5,546 nt of DNA from Hyphomonadaceae bacterium. GTDB taxonomy: Bacteria; Pseudomonadota; Alphaproteobacteria; Caulobacterales; Hyphomonadaceae. A model generated the notes under the pieces. That model was not told where the DNA came from, did no database searches, and saw nothing but the letters and a program-made list of their open reading frames with translations. The DNA lies in assembly GCA_030696545.1 (NCBI GenBank), contig JAUYSA010000280.1, positions 1-5,546 on the forward strand, given 5' to 3'. Shown here piece by piece: positions 5,116 through 5,546 of the stretch (positions are counted from its first letter, which is position 1; the number at the start of each line of letters is the position of its first letter). Both the position numbers and the translations under genes were made by a program.

Positions 5116-5546
5116 ATGAGACGCCTCGATGTTCGGCCGCTGAAGAAACTCCGCAATCCCGCGCGGCATTTGCGTGCGCTGGCGCGATGGCCCGAGCGGA
5201 TCGTGGAGCAGTTGCCCGCGCTGGAGCAGGCGGCGGGCGAGCGGTTCTGGAATTTCAAGGTTCCGGTTTTCTCGAAACTGGTCGAGCCGCCGCACGCGAC
5301 AGCGGAAACGCAGCGCGCGTGCATTGCCGCGATTTTTGCGGCGGCAGAGGCGATCGAGCTGTCGGACAGACGGCCGGAGAATTGCCGGGTGGCGTGCCTG
5401 GTGACGACGCCTTTCCTGTTTCAGTCGGAAGTGACGCTGTTCTTCGACGAGGACTATTTCCGCAGCTTCCTGCCGGTGAGCGGGAAGAGCCGCACCGAAT
5501 ATGATGGCGGGTGGGTTGAGGCGGAGCCGGCTGATCCTGTGGTGAT
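5116..5546 (+). CDS. N-terminal part of a DUF3916-like protein (3' end outside window)
   Basis: An open frame starts at ATG 5116, 24 bp after the MFS stop, and runs to the right edge without a stop: 143 residues visible. The first 35 or so residues are very basic and leucine/arginine-rich (RRLDVRPLKKLRNPARHLR). Then come FWNFKVPVFSKLVEPP (44-59), a helical alanine-rich stretch after TAETQRACIAA, and the most family-like block, LVTTPFLFQSEVTLFFDEDY (95-114) followed by FRSFLP. The aromatic-Lys-Val-Pro motif and the Ser-Glu/Gln-hydrophobic-Phe-Phe-Asp-x-x-Tyr-Phe block match my recollection of DUF3916, a small soluble family of unknown function; that call comes from memory of the pattern. Only GGGG (5109-5112), 3 nt before the ATG, resembles a Shine-Dalgarno. 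The short spacing and absence of a terminator suggest co-transcription with the second transporter. There is no signal peptide or membrane segment. Confidence 0.65.
   Translation, partial: MRRLDVRPLKKLRNPARHLRALARWPERIVEQLPALEQAAGERFWNFKVPVFSKLVEPPHATAETQRACIAAIFAAAEAIELSDRRPENCRVACLVTTPFLFQSEVTLFFDEDYFRSFLPVSGKSRTEYDGGWVEAEPADPVV

Noticed and set aside
4489..5295. Open frame of 268 codons on the minus strand crossing the end of the second MFS gene
   Set aside because: Antisense shadow with Arg-rich low-complexity composition; it conflicts with two better-supported + strand genes.
4560..5504. Open frame of 314 codons on the + strand in another frame
   Set aside because: Overlaps the MFS gene and the DUF3916-like gene; its translation is Gly/Arg/Ala-rich without motifs, whereas the in-frame products match known families.
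1..5546. CRISPR array, tRNA/rRNA gene, insertion sequence or phage genes
   Set aside because: No repeat-spacer pattern, no tRNA-like cloverleaf, no terminal inverted repeats or transposase/integrase motifs were seen.

Overview
The window looks like a chromosomal segment of a GC-rich alphaproteobacterium, most likely a sphingomonad (order Sphingomonadales). That placement is inferred from the high GC with G/C-ending codons, from the alphaproteobacterial map–radC gene pair, and from the Spinster-like MFS transporters, which I recall as numerous in sphingomonad genomes. No 16S or other taxonomic marker is present, so it stays provisional. All six genes I can support lie on the + strand.

Layout: (1) 2-166, the C-terminal end of an unrecognised gene, stopping at TAG. 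(2) 193-1821, a housekeeping unit: a promoter-like element, map (type I methionine aminopeptidase, complete metal-ligand set) and, 9 bp later, radC (helix-hairpin-helix plus JAMM/MPN domain). (3) 1822-3435, a short promoter-bearing spacer and a Spinster-like MFS transporter that starts at TTG behind a strong Shine-Dalgarno sequence. A strong stem-loop terminator follows at 3464-3500. (4) 3436-5091, a 201-bp spacer rich in small inverted repeats, then a second, clearly paralogous Spinster-like MFS transporter. (5) 5116-5546, the start of a gene that runs off the right edge and resembles the DUF3916 family of unknown function.

The first half is core machinery: N-terminal protein maturation and a conserved gene of uncertain role. 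The second half is a tandem pair of old, well-diverged transporter paralogues. They keep the same cytoplasmic linker and family motifs but differ on the periplasmic side through different loop insertions, and in the cytoplasmic motif A. The terminator between them suggests two separately controlled units rather than one operon. Their substrates cannot be read from the sequence.

I do not see a clear new multi-gene system (no CRISPR, toxin-antitoxin, phage or transposon signature). The items most worth a second look are the conserved cysteine pair in the TM11-TM12 loop of both transporters, the altered motif A in the second one, and the CTGACA/TGTCAG repeats with hairpins between the two transporter genes.
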